Source: JBBQFI01 sp038321775 (GTDB lineage: Bacteria > Verrucomicrobiota > Verrucomicrobiia > Chthoniobacterales > UBA10450). From it: a stretch of 64,000 nucleotides of DNA. The notes beneath the pieces were generated by a model. It was not told where the DNA came from, did no database searches, and was given only the letters and a program-made list of their open reading frames with translations. Below are positions 60,404 through 64,000 of the stretch, piece by piece. Made by a program: the position numbers and the translations under genes. Position 1 is the first letter of the stretch; each line of letters opens with the position of its first letter. Location: the NCBI GenBank assembly GCA_038321775.1, contig JBBQFI010000014.1:1-64000 (forward strand), in the 5' to 3' direction.

Positions 60404-60586
60404 ATGGGAGTTCCAAAACGCAAAACCTCGAAGATGCGCCTGCGCACGCGCAAGGCATCGCATCGCTGGCGCGCACCATTGCTGAACAAATGTTCGCAAT
60501 GTGGTAGCAGCGTCGCCTCACACACAGCGTGTCCTTCATGCGGTTATTACAAGGGACGACAGGTGTTAACGGTCGAGGCAAAATAA
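60404..60586 (+). CDS. rpmF: 50S ribosomal protein L32
   Basis: 60 residues: MGVPKRKTSKMRLRTRKASH and zinc pair CSQC...CPSC. The Zn-ribbon is intact. Followed by a 133-nt spacer, then plsX. Confidence 0.97.
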   Translation: MGVPKRKTSKMRLRTRKASHRWRAPLLNKCSQCGSSVASHTACPSCGYYKGRQVLTVEAK

Positions 60587-60719
60587 TTTCTACCGATTTG
60601 TAACGCCGCCTCGCAGCGGCAAATGATTTGCTGCAATTTATTTGTTGCGAATGAACGCAGCGCTCGACTTAAATTTTCGCTTTGCATTCAACCGCTGAAA
60701 TTTGCAGACTGCCGCCCCG

Positions 60720-61751
60720 ATGAAGATCGCTTTAGATGCGATGGGAGGCGATTTTGGTCCGCCGAACCTGGTTGCTGGCGCAGTAATGGCTCTGCGCGAA
60801 TATCCTCATATCAACAATCTCTCTCTTGTCGGCGACGCCACGCAGATTGAATCAGAATTAAAAAAGCTCGGTTGCAATGATCGTCGTATCGAGATCGTCC
60901 ATGCGACGCAAGTCGTAGACATGTGCGATCGTGCGGTGGAAGCGGTCCGGCGAAAAAAAGATTCGTCCATCAGTCGCGCTGTCGATCTGGTAAAATATGG
61001 GAAAGCGGACGCGGTTGTCAGCGCCGGACATACGGGGGCTGCGGTCGCTGCCAGCGCCATTAAATTGCGGACGTTGCCCGGGATTGACCGCCCAGGAATA
61101 GCAGCGGTTCTGCCAACGGAAACAAACGTTTTTGTGCTGGTCGACGCGGGCGCAAACATCGACGCGCGTCCCGAACACCTTCTGCAATATGCGTTCATGG
61201 GAACGGTTTATTCTCGTCATGTTCTGGGATACAAAAATCCGACAGTCGGTTTGATTTCGCTCGGCGAAGAGGACGTTAAAGGGAACGAAATGACGAAAGA
61301 AGTCTTCAAGATGTTGAAGAAAAGTTCTCTCAATTTTATCGGTAACATCGAAGGCCGTCACCTTTTTGAAGATCCGGTCGAAGTGGTGGTTTGCGATGGT
61401 TTTGTCGGCAACGTTATTTTGAAAACGTCGGAATCGATTGCGGTCGCAATTTTCGCCTGGCTCAAACACGAGCTCAAGCGCACACCGATGAGGAAAGCCG
61501 GAGCCTTCCTCGCACGCGACGCTTTTCACACGATCAAGGATAAAACGAACTACGAAGAATATGGCGGCAGCCCGCTCCTGGGCGTGAATGGAATTTGTAT
61601 CATTGCGCACGGAGCGAGCACACCGCTTGCGGTTAAAAATGCGCTGCGCGTGGCAGCCGAGTCGATTGAACAGCAGGTGAATCCGCATATCGTCGAGGAG
61701 ATTCGCCGGTACAATGAAACGACAGCCCCGCTCGAGCCCGCACTCCGCTAA
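60720..61751 (+). CDS. plsX: Phosphate acyltransferase PlsX
   Basis: 343 residues from the ATG at 60720 (MKIALDAMGGDFGPPNLVAG). Conserved VSAGHTGAAVAAS, VCDGFVGNVILKTSE and EYGGSPLLGVNG. It makes acyl-phosphate from acyl-ACP for phospholipid synthesis. Overlaps fabH by 38 nt. Confidence 0.96.
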   Translation: MKIALDAMGGDFGPPNLVAGAVMALREYPHINNLSLVGDATQIESELKKLGCNDRRIEIVHATQVVDMCDRAVEAVRRKKDSSISRAVDLVKYGKADAVVSAGHTGAAVAASAIKLRTLPGIDRPGIAAVLPTETNVFVLVDAGANIDARPEHLLQYAFMGTVYSRHVLGYKNPTVGLISLGEEDVKGNEMTKEVFKMLKKSSLNFIGNIEGRHLFEDPVEVVVCDGFVGNVILKTSESIAVAIFAWLKHELKRTPMRKAGAFLARDAFHTIKDKTNYEEYGGSPLLGVNGICIIAHGASTPLAVKNALRVAAESIEQQVNPHIVEEIRRYNETTAPLEPALR

Positions 61752-62739
61752 ATCACAGCGGACAGTCTCGATCATCGGTACCGGCAGTTACGTGCCGGAA
61801 AAAATTCTCACCAACGAAGACCTCTCGCGCATCGTCGAGACGACTGACGAGTGGATCGTCAGTCGCACCGGCATCAAAGAGCGGCGTGTTGCGGCCGAAG
61901 ATGAATTCACCAGCGACATGGCGACGAAGGCCGCGCTCAAAGCAATCGAGCAAGCTAAAATCAAAGCCATTGAGATCGATTTGATTCTCGTCGCGACGGC
62001 GACGCCCGACATGGTGTTTCCGGCAACCGCTTGTTTCGTGCAAACGAAAATCGGCGCAACGAAGGCAGCGTGCCTCGATGTTTCTGCGGCGTGCGCTGGT
62101 TTTCTCTTTGCTCTCGAGATCGCGCAACAATTTATCACTTCACACACTTACGAAACCGTTCTCGTCATTGGCGCTGAACGATTGACGTCGATCACGAATT
62201 GGACCGATCGCAACACTTGTGTGCTCTTTGGCGATGGCGCGGGCGCGGCGATTCTGCGTCATCGCGGCGGCGGAACTCACGGTGTCATCAGCACTCACAT
62301 CGGCAGCGACGGTCAATACGCGGATATTTTATTTATGCCCGGAGGCGGCTGCAAGACTCCGATCACGCGTGAAAACGCGGGCGATCATTTGCAGACGATT
62401 CACATGTCGGGCAAGGAAGTTTACAAGCAGGCTGTCATCGCAATGTTGGACGCGTCGAAAAAGGCGCTCGAAAAGGCGGGGCTAACGATCGACGATATTT
62501 CGTGCGTCATTCCGCATCAGGCAAACGTGCGGATTATTGAAGCGATCGCGGATCGTTTGAAAATTCCGATTGAGAAATTCTACGTCAATCTCGATCGTTA
62601 CGGGAACACTTCCGCGGCGGCAGTAGCAATCGCTTTGGACGAAGCAAACCGCACCGGACGCATCAAAGCAGGCGACTACATTTTGATGGTTGTCTTCGGC
62701 GGTGGGCTAACATGGGCGAGCACGGTCATCGAATGGTGA
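61714..62739 (+). CDS. fabH: 3-oxoacyl-ACP synthase III
   Basis: 341 residues. Catalytic Cys127 in DVSAACAGFLFAL, His in VIPHQANVRI and Asn in YGNTSAAAVA. It begins fatty acid synthesis from acetyl-CoA and malonyl-ACP. The ATG at 61714 lies within plsX, a translational overlap; the family core starts near residue 17. Confidence 0.96.
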   Translation: MKRQPRSSPHSAKSQRTVSIIGTGSYVPEKILTNEDLSRIVETTDEWIVSRTGIKERRVAAEDEFTSDMATKAALKAIEQAKIKAIEIDLILVATATPDMVFPATACFVQTKIGATKAACLDVSAACAGFLFALEIAQQFITSHTYETVLVIGAERLTSITNWTDRNTCVLFGDGAGAAILRHRGGGTHGVISTHIGSDGQYADILFMPGGGCKTPITRENAGDHLQTIHMSGKEVYKQAVIAMLDASKKALEKAGLTIDDISCVIPHQANVRIIEAIADRLKIPIEKFYVNLDRYGNTSAAAVAIALDEANRTGRIKAGDYILMVVFGGGLTWASTVIEW

Positions 62740-62802
62740 TATTTGGGAAGGACAGGCATTCTGTCTGGTTAGGCTAACGGGCGTTCCGCTCGTTTCACAA
62801 AA

Positions 62803-63663
62803 ATGCTAATCGAAACACACGCACATCTTGACTACCCCGATTTCGCGAACGACTTCGACGAAGTTCTCCAACGCGCGAAAGAAGCCGGGGTCACACGCAT
62901 TATTACCATCGGCACTTCGATCGCGAGCAGCCGGCGCGCAGTCGAACTTGCGGAAAAACATCCTAATATTTTCGCGGTCATCGGCGTCCACCCGACTTCT
63001 GCCGAACAAGCGGATGAGGACGTGATGGCTCCGTTGCGCGAATTGGCAAAGAGTTCGCGCGTCGTGGCGATTGGCGAAACCGGTTTCGATTATCATCGAC
63101 TGCCGAGCGTTGAATTATCCAAAGAACGCAAGGCGCAAGTCTTCGCCAAGGCGTTACAAAGTTCGACGGAAGACGAAATCGAAGCCGATATCCACGATGG
63201 CGCTTACAAAGCACAACAAGCGAGCTTGTTCGAGCAACAACTCGATCTCGCTGCGGAACTCGGACTAAATGTGGTGATCCATCAACGCGACGCTTGGGAC
63301 GACACGCTTGCAATGATGAAACCTCACACGGGAAAATTACGCGGAGTCTTCCATTGCTTCGGCGGAACCCGCGAACAAGCCGAGGAAGTCATCGCGCTCG
63401 ATCATCTGGTTTCGTTTACCGGTATCGTCACGTTTAAGAACGGGGCGAGTGTGCGCGACGTCGCGGCACAAATTCCGCTTTGGAAATTCACGGTGGAAAC
63501 TGATTGTCCCTATCTCGCGCCGGTTCCTTTTCGCGGGAAACGTTGCGAGCCCTGGCATACAAAACTCGTTGCTGAATCGATCGCCGCCGCGCGCGGTTTG
63601 ACCTTGCAGGAAATCGCAGACGCGACTACTGAGACCGCGGAAAAGTTTTTTCGGTTTACCTGA
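62803..63663 (+). CDS. tatD: TatD-family metal-dependent hydrolase
   Basis: 286 residues: ETHAHLDYPDF, AIGETGFDYH, VVIHQRDAWDD, VFHCFGGTREQA and VETDCPYLAPVPFRGKRCEP give all metal ligands. A deoxyribonuclease/3'-5' exonuclease family. It has an insert (about 108-135, rich in acidic and Gln residues) compared with E. coli TatD. Overlaps the next gene by 1 nt. Confidence 0.93.
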   Translation: MLIETHAHLDYPDFANDFDEVLQRAKEAGVTRIITIGTSIASSRRAVELAEKHPNIFAVIGVHPTSAEQADEDVMAPLRELAKSSRVVAIGETGFDYHRLPSVELSKERKAQVFAKALQSSTEDEIEADIHDGAYKAQQASLFEQQLDLAAELGLNVVIHQRDAWDDTLAMMKPHTGKLRGVFHCFGGTREQAEEVIALDHLVSFTGIVTFKNGASVRDVAAQIPLWKFTVETDCPYLAPVPFRGKRCEPWHTKLVAESIAAARGLTLQEIADATTETAEKFFRFT

Positions 63664-64000
63664 TGCTGAAATCAGCTCCTCGTTTTCTCGCTCTCGCTAC
63701 TGGCGCTTTCGGGCTTTTGCTCCTTGTCGTTTCCTGCGCGACTCCTGTCGATACGGCGCATCGTGTCGTCATCAGTATTCCGGAACAAAAGATGGCTGTC
63801 TTAGACAAAGGCGTTCCCCTTGCCACTTATCCGGTTTCGACTTCGAAATTTGGCCTCGGGGATGCGGCCGGACGATGGGGCACTCCTCTTGGCAAAATGG
63901 AAGTGGCGACAAAAATCGGAGACGCAGCTCCAATTGGAGCAGTTTTCAAGGATCGCCGCCTGACGGGCGAAGTCATTCCCGTAGATGCTCCGGGACGAGA
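63663..64000 (+). CDS. L,D-transpeptidase (YkuD-type) lipoprotein, cut by window edge
   Basis: At least 112 residues, running past the edge. Lipoprotein signal LATGAFGLLLLVVSC, then VVISIPEQKMAVLDKGVPLATYPVSTSKFGLGD and TPLGKMEVATKIGD, the start of the YkuD catalytic domain. The catalytic Cys-His motif is outside the window. It would cross-link peptidoglycan or attach lipoproteins in the periplasm. Confidence 0.82.
   Translation, partial: MLKSAPRFLALATGAFGLLLLVVSCATPVDTAHRVVISIPEQKMAVLDKGVPLATYPVSTSKFGLGDAAGRWGTPLGKMEVATKIGDAAPIGAVFKDRRLTGEVIPVDAPGR

Noticed and set aside
60858..61775. 305-codon minus-strand frame opposite plsX
   Set aside because: Antisense to a clear PlsX; Arg/Cys/Phe-rich shadow protein.

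Overview
The window is a 64 kb, GC-rich, gene-dense chromosomal segment of a Gram-negative bacterium. It is most likely a member of the Verrucomicrobiota, in the Chthoniobacter/Spartobacteria neighbourhood. The evidence is an LPS transport and Kdo operon (outer membrane), an HprK-HPr-EI regulatory PTS linked to lpt genes, a decayed secreted module of a type I associate with Verrucomicrobia/Planctomycetes, and exported and polytopic families common in that phylum. The phylum call is inference from gene content, because no rRNA is present.

Layout. 0-17 kb: a GH15 glucoamylase cut by the left edge; the Hen1-Pnkp RNA repair pair beside a scrap of a Wadjet jetD gene; a run of small redox and metabolic genes (VKOR-like, ABM, SDR, cupin, YagU-like, GMC oxidoreductase); an unusual VOC-VOC-aquaporin fusion whose start lies in a palindromic repeat; msrB; a second GH15 enzyme coupled to a DUF1223 gene; and an ECF sigma/anti-sigma/DUF1360 operon. 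17-23 kb: a MITE-like repeat, tmRNA, cydAB, an SDR, two sulfotransferases and tRNA-Phe. 23-36 kb: a 1545-residue DUF4062/nSTAND1/WD40 protein, an exported protein, aat, a small lipoprotein, guaA, an FHA-cyclase, GNAT, an FMN reductase, and a DUF1573/rhodanese/MauE/methyltransferase cluster. 36-46 kb: surface polysaccharide and secretion genes (rfbD, rfbB, an Agl23-like GT-C protein, a second polytopic protein, a large dockerin-tailed exported protein, a decayed secreted gene), then a ChaN-like lipoprotein, fabZ and a PHP protein. 47-51 kb: tRNA-Leu, a double TonB-C protein, a DUF218 protein, speA and a bifunctional nuclease. 51-59 kb: one leftward operon kdsA-lptC-lptA-lptB-hpf-hprK-ptsH-ptsI, plus a membrane protein and a universal stress protein. 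59-64 kb: the conserved coaD-DUF177-rpmF-plsX-fabH group, tatD, and the start of an L,D-transpeptidase gene.

The most striking signal is not a gene. The word TCGTTAGG (mostly TCGTTAGGC), read on either strand, occurs at least 36 times by eye, against about 2 expected for a random octamer in 64 kb. It appears in several reading frames (coding Ser-Leu-Gly, Leu/Ile-Val-Arg, Leu-Thr, Pro-Asn), on both strands, across stop codons and between genes. It therefore looks selected as DNA, like an uptake sequence, a recombination or segregation motif, or a self-marking site. Its function is unknown to me. Several palindromic mini-elements sit at gene starts and appear to have shaped the N-termini or start choice of neighbouring genes.
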